A stretch of DNA of 64,000 nucleotides from Clavaria fumosa (taxonomy: Eukaryota > Basidiomycota > Agaricomycetes > Agaricales > Clavariaceae), in NCBI GenBank assembly GCA_951802425.1, contig OX637798.1, forward strand, positions 3,658,001-3,722,000. The letters run 5' to 3'. Both the position numbers and the translations under genes were made by a program. How positions within the stretch are numbered: position 1 is the stretch's first letter; the number at the start of each line of letters is the position of its first letter. This document shows, piece after piece, positions 1 through 9,892 of the stretch. The notes beneath the pieces are model-generated. The model was given only the letters and a program-made list of their open reading frames with translations. It did not search any database and had not been told where the DNA came from.

Positions 1-288
1 CGTTCTCCACTGACCCGCAACATTTTCCACCAACCCGCTTGGGCCCGCGACGTCCTCCCTCGCTTTGTTGGGACCCACGGCTTTCCCCCTCCTTTTTTCA
101 CGCCTCGTGACTTCTTCTCGGGAGTGCGCACATTGCGCCTGTTCAGCCTTTTGACGGGCCAACACGTCTTCCAAGATCCCCAGGTTGAGACCGGGTTCCG
201 TTGCGTTGTAGATCTCCATTTCGCGCGCAACTTTGTTTGTATTCTTGCTGGTTTTGGTTTCATGTTGTTTGATGAAAGCAGAGACCAT
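1..288 (-). CDS. Antisense ORF of family-A LTR element, N-terminal part
   Basis: This is the first 96 codons of a protein that begins with ATG at 288 and runs off the left edge without a stop. It begins MVSAFIKQHE and is closely similar to the protein starting at 59979, sharing the stretches IKQHE, ATEPG, NLGILED and QKAEQA. In both places the gene starts about 115 bp from the polypurine tract of a family-A LTR and points away from the LTR, so it lies antisense inside the retrotransposon. The cysteine cluster seen in the longer copy would lie beyond the window edge. Function is unknown. That this is a carried gene and not host sequence is inferred from the shared gene/tract/LTR junction in two separate places. 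Confidence 0.6.
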   Translation of the reverse strand, partial: MVSAFIKQHETKTSKNTNKVAREMEIYNATEPGLNLGILEDVLARQKAEQAQCAHSREEVTRREKRRGKAVGPNKAREDVAGPSGLVENVAGQWRT

Positions 289-390
289 GGTGGTTGGACT
301 TAGAGAAAGATTTCGGGTGTTGTGACCTGATCAACAAACATCATGCTGACTAATCATCACGTGATCTCCACTCTCACAGGGCTCGAGGCT

Positions 391-404
391 TGAAGGGGGG
401 GTAA
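391..404 (+). other. Polypurine tract of family-A LTR element
   Basis: A purine run (TGAAGGGGGGGTAA) directly precedes TGTCAGG, the first bases of the LTR. Its position and composition fit the plus-strand primer of an LTR retrotransposon. The identical tract is found reversed at 59863-59876 beside the second LTR copy. Confidence 0.7.
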
Positions 405-1890
405 TGTCAGGACCCATTCATTTTTCCCATACCCAAGCTGACTCTACCAACATCTACAACCCTCCCAATGACCGTCTACCACCTCACGAGCCCCTCTACA
501 CACTTCTGAAACCCGCTGCCCCTTTCCGGAAGCCTGCCCAACCGTTCCCACGCTCACACGACACTCATGACCACCATGCTGTACTCGCGACACTTCCTAC
601 TACTTCACCCTACGCACATACTTCACCCGGACCCACCAATCCTATGCGCAACACACCGATATGCATCTACTTCTACCAGCACGTGACTTGCCACAGCACC
701 CCCGGTGCTACCACTACCAGCGCCAATACGTTACTAGTGTTACGACTGTTACTTGTGTTACCAGCGTTACCCACGTGACTACCCACCCATAGGTCATCTG
801 CATTACTAGCGTCACTCACGTGATCGCTCTTATGATCTTGCGACCTTAACACTCAAATGCACCACCAATGGTCAGCTGTATGTACACTTCAAATATGCAT
901 CCCTTCTTCTCCTCAGTCGTCTATAATTACGTTACTTATGATCTGAGAATTCCTCTGTAGTTATAGCGATGTATATACTTATTTAACTAGGTCGCGACCC
1001 GTGACAGGTCATCTTCACGACCTTACCTATGCATACCTAACCCCTCGCGACCTTAGTAGAACACGCGCCTAGTCACTTTACGACTAAACATACTCCGTAC
1101 TACTATAGTCTTGTCGCCTGGCAACCTCTGTACTTTCCCTTTTTCGTTATACTCTCTGTACGTACATATATAAGGTCTCACATGTACTTATGGTACTCTA
1201 GACTTGATATTGACGCACATTGGTTTAAGCTTGAGGCTAGTACACCCTTTGAGCTTGGAACCACTGCGATTGATAGGTCTTGTCCCTCTTGGTGACCACA
1301 AGATCACCAAGACACACTCTACTCTATTCTAACTTGCTCTCTGCGCTTGTACAACTCACGCAATCTAAGTATCCTCTCTTATTCATCTTGGTACTGATCT
1401 TGGAACCCTACAGGTTCTCCAGTCAGTTGGCAAAGTCATTACCTTCAACCGACTTACTTATCAATATCGTCGCAATCTCTCGCGACCTTCTCTACGTCGT
1501 CTATTTCCTTCACCTCGTCCTTTCCCTTTCTTACGCTTCATTGGTCGATCTCGCAACCCTCTCAGCATTACCAGTCTCCCCCACCTCATCTATTCCTTTC
1601 TTCACGCTTCGTCGGTCGACTTCGCGACCCTCTCAGCCTACTCATTTCCCCCTCCTTGTCAATTTCCTGCTCTACACTTTGTCTACCGATTTCGCAACCT
1701 TCCCAGCGACGTCTTCTCTTTCTATACTTATCTTCCTTTGCTCTTACATCTTCTGAGACATCTTCGCGACCTTCTGGGACTGAGCATTCTCGACTGTGCT
1801 CAACAGTTGATTGGTCTTAGCGAGTTTTCAGCATAGGTCACCAACAAGTCGATCTCTGGCACTATTATCGAGATGGGACAGGCCCTAACA
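405..1890 (+). mobile_element. 3' LTR of family-A retrotransposon
   Basis: This segment starts TGTCAGGACC and ends CCCTAACA, giving the TG...CA ends of an LTR. A full-length homologue lies on the other strand at 58374-59862 and a decayed one at 7233-9250. Because the polypurine tract lies to its left, it is the downstream LTR of an element whose body is outside the window. The 5' third carries short GTTAC and GTGAC repeats. The last third holds a 70-72 bp tandem repeat. It is still rich in CpG, so it looks younger than the 7.2-kb copy. The 124-codon and 158-codon ORFs inside it are probably incidental. Confidence 0.8.
1481..1775 (+). repeat. 70-72 bp tandem repeat inside family-A LTR
   Basis: The motif TCGCRACCYTC recurs with starts near 1481, 1552, 1623, 1692 and 1764, each time followed by a CT-rich stretch and an ACGCTTCGTCGGTCGA-like tail. 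The same array is present in reverse in the LTR at 58.4-58.9 kb, so it belongs to the LTR. The units are degenerate. Confidence 0.6.
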
Positions 1891-2320
1891 CAAGCTTGGA
1901 ATTTGGCATTTCCCATCTTGGAGTTTCACAACATGGTAATCCATGAAGGAAACGAGCACAAGGAAAGCTCAAAAAGGAGCAATATCGGAGTGGTTCAGAG
2001 GTTCATAGTTTTGGGGGTCTGGAGCTTGGAGTTTGGCATTTCCCATCTCGGAGTTTTGCAACATGGTAATCCACAAAGGAAACGAGCACAAGGAAAGCAC
2101 AAACAAGAGCCAGAGACTGGATATCCAGCATTCCCCATCTCGGAGTGGCCAGAGACAGAGTCCGGATATCCGGAGTTCGGAGTTTCCCATCTCGGAGCCT
2201 TGCAACATGGGATATGAAGGAGGCGAGCCAGGGAAAACCTAGGAACAGGGGGCCAGAGTTCAGAAGTCTAGCATTTGGTGTTTTCCTGCCTCAAATCTCT
2301 CAACATGAAGGAGAAGAGCT
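1891..2320. repeat. Degenerate tandem repeat of about 130 bp
   Basis: Three to four copies of a unit containing TTTCCCATCTCGGAGTTT, then CAACATGG and AAACGAGCACAAGG, begin near 1897, 2025 and 2160, with a weaker fourth near 2255. Short ORFs crossing it change frame from unit to unit and show no protein family. I take it as non-coding repeat debris. Confidence 0.5.
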
Positions 2321-2344
2321 AAGGAGCACTATGAATTATTGGCT

Positions 2345-2770
2345 GGAGTTTGGAAAATGTCCTAGTTGTATCGCTGTGGACAGACAGCTTGTGGCAAATC
2401 CAGGTCCGGAGCAAATGCACACGAAGTGTGCTCGAACAGACCAGAGTTTTGGAGCGGAGTTTTGGATCGGAGGTGCAGATTGGAGGTGTGGATCGGAGTT
2501 ATGGATCAGAGTTTCGGATTGGAGGTTAGGAAAATGTCCTAGTTGTATTGCTGTGGACAGACGGCTTGTGGCAAATCCAGGTCCAGAGCAAATGCACATG
2601 AAGTGCGATCGAATGGACCGGAGCTTTGGAGCGGAGTTTCGGATTGGAGGTGTGGATCGGAGTTTTGGATCGGACCTTTCGCTTTTGCAGCAAGGAGCAA
2701 GGCAAGCAGCAGCACAAAGGGCAAGCAAAGGACCAGTTGTATACACAAGGTTGTTAGTTCGAATATACTG
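2345..2770. repeat. 177-bp tandem duplication and LTR-like tail shared with 51.8 kb
   Basis: The stretch starting GGAAAATGTCCTAGTTGTAT at 2352 is repeated at 2529, a period of 177 bp. Both units are dense in CGGAGTTT/GGATTGGAGG words. The tail from about 2648 to 2762 (GCAGCACAAAGGGCAAGCAA and following) recurs at 51785-51897. This looks like the end of an LTR. No coding signal is convincing on either strand. Confidence 0.5.
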
Positions 2771-3102
2771 TTAAGATCTGATTCTTTGCTTCAAAGCAGG
2801 AGGTGTAGGGTAGTGTAGAGGAGACCAAAAAGGGCAAAGGTGAAGCCGGAGCAGAGCGGAGTCCGGTCAGAGTCCAGATCGGAGTTGTGCGAGGACTTCT
2901 CCTCTACACAAAAGGAAAGAACTAGAAGGGGGTCAAAAGGGGTTGGGACTATGGCCTCAACTTATGGGTTGTGCCACCATGTGTATACGTGTCCCAATTT
3001 AACCTTGCTGGTACTTTGCTTTCCAGGACAAGGAAGGACGAAGTCTGAAGGGAAATTGCCTGGAGTCTGTAAGAGTCCACTGGAGTTTTGCAGAACTCGT
3101 CG

Positions 3103-3500
3103 GGACTGTCGAGAACAGTGAGGACAAAGTCCCTTAATGCATGGACCAAGTGGCAAGGACCAGAAATAACATTAATATTTGAACTGAGGATCATGGAGAT
3201 ACATGGGGGCTTATATGCTACTAGGGTAGGGCATAGGGCAGACTGTGAAACATGAATATATCAAATATCTACAATAATTTCACCTGAGGAGTGAGAAAGG
3301 CATAGATGATACATGTAAGGCAAAGAATAAGTTCCCATGGGTAGTGGGCATCATCCCAATGATTACTAACCATGGACTAGCACCAAGGAACATGCTAGAA
3401 ACAAAGTCCATTCAGTCCGAAGGACCAATATCGAAGTCCGATGAAAGTCCGGACCGGAGCTTCGGAGTTGGAGCTGGAGCAGAGATGGAGCGGAGCGGAG
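3103..3500. repeat. LTR-like repeat, also at 51040-51440
   Basis: The stretch TGTCGAGAACAGTGAGGAC to about 3500 is matched at 51040-51440 through ACATGGGGG, CTAGGGTAGGGCATAGGG, TTTCACCTGAGGAGTG and CCCATGGGTAGTGGGCATCA. A weaker relative lies at about 42570-42880. The TG start and recurrence suggest an LTR, but no partner or target duplication is visible. The stretch 3500-3833 shows nothing recognisable. Confidence 0.5.
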
Positions 3501-3833
3501 TTCGGGTGGAACTGTGTTGGAGAGGCTGGAGGTGCTTTGGAGGTGCTTTGGAGGTGATTAGGTGACTGGATAGGACTGTGACACAACTGCAATGAAACTG
3601 GACATTTTGTGAGGGCTTGCCTGAAGCCCAAGAAAATCAAGAACCAAGCTACAACAACTAACAAAACTGAGACTGTTCCTGTTGAAGAGAAACAGGATTT
3701 TTCAAATGAGAGTACATAAACAGTCATGTGTACCTCTTGAAGAACAATAAAGTGTGTGTTCCCAAAATTGACTGAGATAAGACTCAGCTTGTGGTGACTG
3801 CAGAGGTCATGCACATGAGGAGCAGGAAACAGT

Positions 3834-4139
3834 TCACCACCAAAGCTCTCTCATCCTAGTTAATACAGGCCAGTCCATGTCTTCAATTTTTGCATCCAAC
3901 AACATGTTTGCAGCTTGGTTAGCCCATTCTCCTGCATACCCTTCAGTCATGTGACTCAGGGTAAGGACTACTTTGTGGAAGTCTGTGGGGTACTTCACTT
4001 CATTGGCATGGAACTCCAAACATAGGCTCCTCAAGAACATTTGGAATTCTTCTCTCTTCCCAGAGAAGTTCACAATCTTCAGCAACAAGCTTGGTGCAGT
4101 GGGTGCTGCTGGTTTGGGTGCAGGTGCAGCATCTGCCAT
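3834..4139 (-). pseudogene. Ty3-type Gag fragment
   Basis: The reading frame starts MADAAPAPKPAAPTAP and contains F-L-R-S-L, L-S-x-x-T-E-G-Y-A-G-E-W-A-N and a following helix-like stretch. These match the N-terminal capsid part of the Gag proteins at 30623-31222 and 36464-37645 (FLRSL...ITGEGFAAEWAN). It ends after 101 codons, well short of a complete Gag, and no Pol follows. It is a remnant of an older chromodomain Ty3 relative. The stretch just upstream, 4143-5709 on the same strand, is probably its leader ORF. Confidence 0.65.
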
Positions 4140-4457
4140 AGTTTAGTTGTATTCCAGATAGATGCAAGGCTGTTCTGAGGTAATATCGATATGCAGCCTG
4201 TTGTTCAGGCCAATGAAGGTCAAGTCAGTTTGTGTCTCTGTGGATTGGTGTGTGGGATCAGAACTGGGGTCAGTCTGAGTTTTGATAGATCTGTGCATCA
4301 GTTTGTTGAGCTCCTCAAGGGCACTTTTGTAATCACTTTCTCCATAAAAGTCTTCTTCTCCAAGTAAGAAGTCTAGGGTCTCTTGTTCATATTCTTGTTC
4401 AGTAGCTACAACAAATGGCTTCTCCACTAGCTTGTCTCAGAAGGCCAGCCACTTGTA

Positions 4458-5491
4458 TAGTGTTACTGCAGCTACAGCTAATAGCTGACTAGTAGTCATA
4501 GCCGAAGCTGGTTTTAGCTTAGCTGACCACTGGCTCAGCTAAGACTAAGGCAATGGCTCTGACTACGACTATTCAACGTTGCACAGCCATTAGCTGACAG
4601 CTAGCCAGTCTCAGAACCACTCAAAACCCCATCAGGTATGTACTGTTCCTCTCAAAATCAATTGAGCTTGCCATGAGGCTGAGGCATGTCTGGCTATACA
4701 CACAACATAAAAGTAATTGTCCATTTATGCCACCACATATCATGTCCATTTATGGTACAGTTATGGGGCAGTCACTGTACAGTTACTTCTTGTCATGCTT
4801 TTGCCTGGCCAGCTGTGCTCACTGTGATCAATGGCAGATCAAGCACAATCCATTAGGTGGAAGAAGTTGAGGTGGACCTCCTTGCTGCATTGTTTGGAGA
4901 TGAGCATGGATTGGCATTTGATGTATTGATTGCTGCGATGGGGGATGATGAAGAGGAGGGTATCTAGCATGTACTACCATGTCAACTTGTATGTAGGGAA
5001 GAGCACAGGTTTTGTAACCCGCACGGGTCACGGGTACGGGTACGTGCGAATACGGGTACGGGTATGGAAATCCATACCTGTCAGCTTCAAAACAAGCCCA
5101 AAAACATCCAAATCGGATCAGAATTGACTGAGATACAATTAATTCATTGTTTTGATCATATCTCTCCAAATTCTTGTCCAATTTGAATGTTCTTTGGCTC
5201 AAAATGATGGGTAAACCTGCACAGGTTACAGGTACGGGTAGAGCCTTGGATACCCGTGGGTTACCCACGCTCATCCCTACTTGTATGTTTGCTGCCAACA
5301 ATGTGGCTATTGTCGACTGCAAAGTCAGCTATAGTTGACTATAGTCAATCATCGGCTAAGCTGCAAATTTAGTTGGCTAAAGTTGGTAGCTGCAGCTTTC
5401 AGCTTCAGCTAGTGACAATCAAACAATTTTGTTAGCTGATAGCTGCAGCTAAATTAGTCAACTATCAGCTAGCTTAGCTGCAGTAACACTA
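4458..5491. mobile_element. hAT-like non-autonomous inverted-repeat element with 8-bp target duplication
   Basis: The left end reads TAGTGTTACTGCAGCTA and the right end is its reverse complement through the same bases. CACTTGTA flanks both sides (4450-4457 and 5492-5499), an 8-bp target duplication as expected of hAT transposases. The interior is crowded with AGCTGA/TAGCTGC words near both ends, like the subterminal motifs of hAT elements. There is no transposase ORF. A second element (4996-5277) is nested inside. Without it the hAT-like element is about 750 bp. Confidence 0.8.
4996..5277. mobile_element. Palindromic TA-flanked element, copy A
   Basis: The 282-bp element begins GGGAAGAGC, ends GCTCATCCC and is flanked by TA on both sides. 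Inside the ends are runs of GGGTAC and ACCCGC. The core is a long imperfect palindrome, with CCAAAAACATCCAAATC pairing with a reversed copy near 5200. Copy B at 13001-13297 is the same subfamily in the opposite orientation. No ORF is expected. It resembles a MITE mobilised by a Tc1/mariner-type transposase, an inference from the TA flanks only. Confidence 0.8.
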
Positions 5492-5709
5492 CACTTGTAT
5501 GAGTGTTCAAATGTAAGTGGGTTGTCTCTTAATGGGTCTTTGGGTACAAAAATTCTCTTGGTAGCAAAGTGGTACTGTGGTGACAGTAAAATGGCTTCTG
5601 AGTGTCTTGGGTAGTGAAATCCTGTGTGCATTCTCATTGGTGTACTCAGCGATGTCAACTGTTTGAAGTCAGTCTTGGTGTCAATTCCTAATAGTGCCCT
5701 TCTCCTCAT

Positions 5710-6139
5710 GAATCATTTGTACAAGCTCCAAAATTGAGCCAGTTTGTCTTCTCAGAATATGTGAGCCTTGCTTCAGCTTGGGTGAGGGGAAAAGATGCCT
5801 AGGTCTGAAGAGGTAGGCAGGGGGGAGAGGTCATTACTTGTCAACAAAAGCCTGGTTCAACTCCTGTATATTCAAGGGAGCTTGCTAGTTCTTGGTCAAA
5901 TAGGAGCAAACAAGAATGTGATTGGAGTAATGACCTAAGGAATAATGGTTACAGGTGTTGCTACTTATATACTACTCAGAGTCCAGTCATAGTGAGTCAC
6001 AAACACATGGCAAAGGTGAGTCATATGTAAGGTAAGGGTGCAGCAGTCATGATGGGGTTGGGCATGGGTGTAGTGCATGGTAATGTGATGGGGGTGGAGG
6101 GAATAGCATGAGGCATGTGATATGGAGGAAAGGGGGTTG
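5710..6139. other. Unassigned repeat debris
   Basis: This stretch has a TATA-like motif (CTTATATACTACTC near 5964) and GGGTG/ATGTG-rich sequence. It has no reading frame of interest and no recognised repeat partner apart from its right end, which abuts an LTR fragment. Confidence 0.3.
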
Positions 6140-6254
6140 TGTTGAAGTGGGAGTGTGCTCACAACCACAGTAGGTAGCAAAGGATTGTATTAAGCAGCAT
6201 TTGGACAGAGCTCCACAAATGTGTAAGGAATGACTACGCTATGTGGTGCGACTA
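6140..6254. repeat. Truncated copy of the 176-bp LTR found at 9893-10068
   Basis: The stretch TGTTGAAGTGGG to about GTGCGACTATGG matches 9893-10010 nearly base for base, including GGTAGCAAAGGATTGTATTA. The distal part is missing here. A piece of that missing end lies inverted at 6852-6915. Confidence 0.6.
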
Positions 6255-6384
6255 TGGCCTACAGTAGCACTCAAAGCCCAAGTCAAAGGGAAGCTCAGGC
6301 AAGGTGCCCAAGCCAAGAGAGCGGAGCTGAAGGATGAGAGAGGTGAGAAGTTTGATAGTGTGAGTGCCAGGATTGCCCACACTA

Positions 6385-6692
6385 GGCTTGGTCATGACTC
6401 CAGCTTACTCACAGATCTCCACAGGTAAACTTGTGGGAAAACCTGTGAGTCAGGAAACTCGTGAGTCTGAGTTTGCCTAGTGTGGGCTTTTTGAAGATCT
6501 TTGAGGATCTGAGTCAATGGTCTTGACAAGATTTTGGCTGGTGAATTATCAATTACTTGTGAGTACTTGTGAGTACTTGTCATGAGTACTCATGGGGATG
6601 AGTTTCCCACAGATCCAAGTATGGCCCCATGCACCATGAGTTACCCACATGCATGGATCCAGGTGATCTGCGAGTGCAATCGTGACCAAGCC
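6385..6692. mobile_element. TA-flanked inverted-repeat element (MITE), second family
   Basis: The left end GGCTTGGTCATGA and the right end TCGTGACCAAGCC are inverted repeats flanked by TA (6383-6384 and 6693-6694). The interior carries many GTGAGT/ACTTGTGAG words and has no ORF of note. It is a separate family from the palindromic elements because neither ends nor core are shared. Only one copy is visible in this window. Confidence 0.65.
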
Positions 6693-6851
6693 TAGCCCAC
6701 ACCGATGTGGACTTGGACAATGAAGTTGTTTGGCTATTTTAGCCATTCATTCTACAGGAGTGAGTGGGTGCACTCTTTTCTTCTCACTCCTACCACATCC
6801 CCTAATCTATTTCATTCACTTACTTACTATCCATGCTTTGCTGAGTGGGTG

Positions 6852-6915
6852 TGTTGGAGGTACAGAGACCTTAGTTGTTGTAGCATTAGATATTACATAA
6901 TCTGGTTCATGTTTT
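6852..6915 (+). repeat. LTR start fragment, inverted relative to 9893-10068
   Basis: The stretch TGTTGGAGGTACAGAGACC to TCTGGTTCATG is the reverse complement of the right part of the 9893-10068 LTR (about 10005-10068). It abuts the end of the Copia gag remnant. Confidence 0.55.
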
Positions 6916-7232
6916 CGCACTGCAGGAGCATTCTTCAGCAAGGATCAAGTTCTTCACAACATCAAATTTTGGCTTGTCATAATTGGATGTGAGGACTGAG
7001 TGTAGTGTCAAGTAAGAGTCAGGGAGGGTGAGAATCATGGCAGTGGCGATGACACTGTCATCGAGGCTGACACCGAGGGCTGCAAGGACATGTCCATGTT
7101 GTTTCATTGCATTTAGCTGGGACTCAAGTGGTAGTTCATTGTCAAGCTGCATCTGGAAAATGGAAAAGAGCAGAGATGTGCCAAATAACAGACTGGGCAC
7201 CTTTTCCCTCATAGCGTTCAACTAGGCTGTCC

Positions 7233-9250
7233 TGTTAGGGCCTGTCCCATCTTGTAAATAGCACTGAAGCTTGATTTGTTGGTGACCAATCTGTAAACTT
7301 GCTAAGACCAGACAACTGTTGAGTATAATTGAGAATACTCAGTCCCAGAAGGTTGCAAAGATGTTTGACGAAGTATAAGAATAGGAAAGGACAAGTTTGG
7401 AAGGAGAAAACATTGCTAGAAAGGTCACGAAGTCAATAGACAAAGTGTAGAAGAGAAATAGACAAGTTAGAAGGAAAAGGGTGTTGTCGCAAAGGTTGTG
7501 AGTGGTTGCAACAATGTCAAGAGGTAGGTCAGTGAAGGCAATGACTTTGCTGACCAACAGGAGAACCTGTGAGGTTCGAGAAATCAGTACCAAGATGAAT
7601 AAAAGAAAATACTTAGGTGCATGAGTTTGTACGAGTGCAGAGGACAAGTTAGAAGAAAGTAGAATGTGTCTTGGTGTATCGAGGTCACCAAGTGAGACAA
7701 GACCTATCAATTGCAGTGGTTCCAAGCTCAAAGGGCATACAGTAGACAAGCTCATAATGCATACAGTTTGGAAGGCCTCAAAGGTCATGCATTATGGGCC
7801 ATATGCGCTATGCCGGGAAGGTCACAACACGTGACATGTGACTATTATAAAGTGTGACATTGCAATTTGATGAAGTAAGCGCTTTGCCCCTGCCTCTGCT
7901 TGCTCTCACATTCACTACAGAACAGGTGGTGCTATAGTGCACTGCCCTTTTGTTTAGCCTTCTTGTTCTTTGCACTATCTGCATGCTGTCGATTACCCAT
8001 AGATAGTATTTATACCAGCCTCAGACAGTAGTAAGGAGTTTAATCACACATCATTACACTACTGTGTGAACTCCAGGTGTGCCTGCACTGCTGTGAGATG
8101 AATTCTGGGTGATGGCTGATGATGCAGGGGCATTTGGGGACACTTTGGCTGATGGCTTGCATGTATATGGAGCTGGCCTGTTGCACACCTTGTGCCTGGG
8201 TTTGACAGACATCATGAAATGGGCAAGACATGTTGAAAATTGAAAATTAGCACTCATTTGTACTAGCAACCCACACTATTGCATAACCTGGAAAATCTGA
8301 ATGCATTATGTGTTATGCATGAAATTCCTAATTTCCCTGCTTCCCATGTTGGGAAGGACCCAAAACCGATGCATTATTCAACTTATGCAGTAAGGCCACA
8401 TGCATTATGAGCTTGTCAACTGTAGTAGCCTCAAGCTTAAACCAATGTGCATCAATATCAAGTCTAGAGTACTGTAAGTACATGTGAGACTTTATATATG
8501 TACATACAGAAGGTATAACAAAGAAGGAAAAGTACAGAGGTTGCCAAGTGACAAGACTATAGTAGTACAGGGTAGGTTTGGTTGTAAAGTGACTGTACAT
8601 GTGTTCTACTAAGGTCACAAGGGGTTAGTGAGTCATAGGTAAGGTCACAAAGATGACCAGTCACAGGTTGCAACCTAATAAATAAACATATGCATAGCTA
8701 TAACTATGGGGGGATTCTTGGATCATAGATATTGTAGTTATGAGCTACTGTAGATGAGGAGGAGGTCATATTTGAAAGAGAAACACAGCTGACCATTGGT
8801 GGCACATTTGAGTACTAAGGTCATGGCATCATGAGAGCAGTGACATGGGTGACACAGGTGACTTTGGGCAGGAAGTCATGTGGGTAACACTGATAATGTG
8901 GGTAATGGCTGTAATGCAGGTAATGGTATTAGTGCTCATAGTGGTAGCACTGGGGTGCCACACAGCAAGTCATGTGTCGGATGAAGAGATTGCATAACTG
9001 TGTGTCACACATCAGTTTGGCAGGTTCGGGTGATGGATACACATAAGGTGCAATGGAGAAGGGCTGCGCAAGTATAGCATGGTGGTCACAAGTGTCATGT
9101 GAAAGCGGGGGAAGGCCAGGAGGGTTCCGGAAGAAGAAGGCAGGTTTTGGAAGTGCGTAGGGTGGTCCGTGAGGTGGTGAGAGGGCGTCAGGAGGTCCAT
9201 AGGCGATGATAGAGTTGAATTAGGTTGGGAAAAATGGGTGGATCCTGACA
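7233..9250 (-). mobile_element. Solo family-A LTR, decayed, with nested element
   Basis: In plus-strand orientation the segment begins TGTTAGGGCC and ends GATCCTGACA, the reversed ends of the LTR at 405-1890. It has a 5-bp target duplication TGTCC on both sides and no internal retrotransposon sequence, so it is a solo LTR left by recombination. It has lost most of the CpG seen in the 405-1890 and 58374-59862 copies. A 683-bp inverted-repeat element at 7740-8422 accounts for its greater length. Confidence 0.75.
7740..8422. mobile_element. Pogo/Tc1-like non-autonomous element with TA flanks
   Basis: The ends CAGTAGACAAGCTCATAATG and the reverse complement of CAGTTGACAAGCTCATAATG face each other. 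The flanks are TA, and the uninterrupted LTR at 59016-59028 reads GGGCATAATAGCC, which is the expected empty site. CAGT ends with TA duplication are typical of pogo/Tc1-mariner elements. The interior has two short overlapping ORFs of 63 and 71 codons without any transposase motif, so it is non-autonomous. Confidence 0.75.
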
Positions 9251-9536
9251 TGTCCCAGGCCTCTTTAGAAGTAGTAGTTGATGCAACTCTGTTGAGCAGG
9301 TCATCCTCGAGTGTGAGCAGGATCTGCTCTTGAGCCCGGCATTCGCATTTCGTCCAGTCAGCAAGAGCAGCAGTGTCTGTTGCAGGTGGCTTTGGTTTCG
9401 ATCCTGAAACAACTTCCCAGAGCTCCTGGTTGGTGAGGATTAGCTCCATGCAGGTCTTCCAGGTCTGAAATTTTGAGCCATCATTACAGAGTGGGGGGAT
9501 CTCATAGAGGCGATGCGTCAGCCTTTCATTGGACAT

Positions 9537-9892
9537 GGTGTGAATGAGTATGTTTAGGGAATGAATGGGGGGCGAACGAGTGTGTTAAGACCGTCCTGGA
9601 GTGTCCTTTGCTTGTCTTGCAACTTCTCTGGCTTGTTGTACCTTCGCGTTTGGCGTATGCAATGATGGTTGGCTGTGCCTCGTTTTCCCTTAGTCGTAGC
9701 TCTTGTGGGGGTCACTATATGTCCGTCGTTTGCGCTTACGAAGCTACGGAGGACGTGCAGGGTCTTTTTCACAGGTTGTCAGGCCTCTTCTGCAAGCCTT
9801 GCTTGTGGGGTAGGCTGGTTAGTGGTTCAGTCAGTCCCGAGGCTTTATTTGTGAGCAGCTGTGGTGAACAGGAGCTACCTATGACACATTTG
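9537..9892. other. Leader/LTR region of the Copia remnant, unassigned
   Basis: This stretch lies upstream of the Copia gag start. It includes TGTTAAGACCG near 9580, which could be an LTR boundary, and CpG-containing sequence unlike its neighbours. No partner LTR is visible, so nothing firmer can be said. Three short overlapping ORFs here look incidental. Confidence 0.3.

Larger units (their letters stand above)
4143..5709 (-). pseudogene. Leader ORF upstream of the Gag remnant, split by a hAT-like element
   Basis: Two open pieces, 5458-5709 and 4143-4427, read in the same direction as the Gag fragment that follows 4 bp later. The pieces would join if the 4458-5491 insertion and one of its 8-bp flanks were removed, apart from an in-frame stop just after the junction. 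The second piece is acidic and repeats T-Q-T-D. It sits in the same place as the ORF before Gag at 37660-38088. I do not recognise a domain. The idea that the two are equivalent rests on position, not on clear similarity. Confidence 0.4.
6907..9536 (-). pseudogene. Copia-type Gag (UBN2-like) remnant split by a solo LTR
   Basis: The N-terminal piece (9251-9536) starts MSNERLTHRLYEIPPL and contains W-K-T-C-M-E-L-I-L and L-W-E-V-V, typical of Copia Gag starts. It runs up to SKEAWD at the LTR boundary. The reading continues on the far side (6907-7227) with L-P-L-E-S-Q-L-N-A-M and L-T-L-P-D-S-Y, the middle of the same Gag domain. TGTCC is duplicated at the two junctions (7228-7232 and 9251-9255). 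The gag ends without zinc knuckles and no Pol is present, so the host Copia element was already decayed or truncated. Confidence 0.75.

Noticed and set aside
404..1756. Two host ORFs of 124 and 158 codons inside the left LTR
   Set aside because: The sequence is an LTR with a full-length partner at 58374-59862. The first ORF also exists there only because the LTR starts TGTCAGG after A.
5018..5062. Telomere-like repeats from GGGTAC arrays
   Set aside because: The unit is not TTAGGG, the arrays are short, and they lie inside defined TA-flanked elements at three internal sites.
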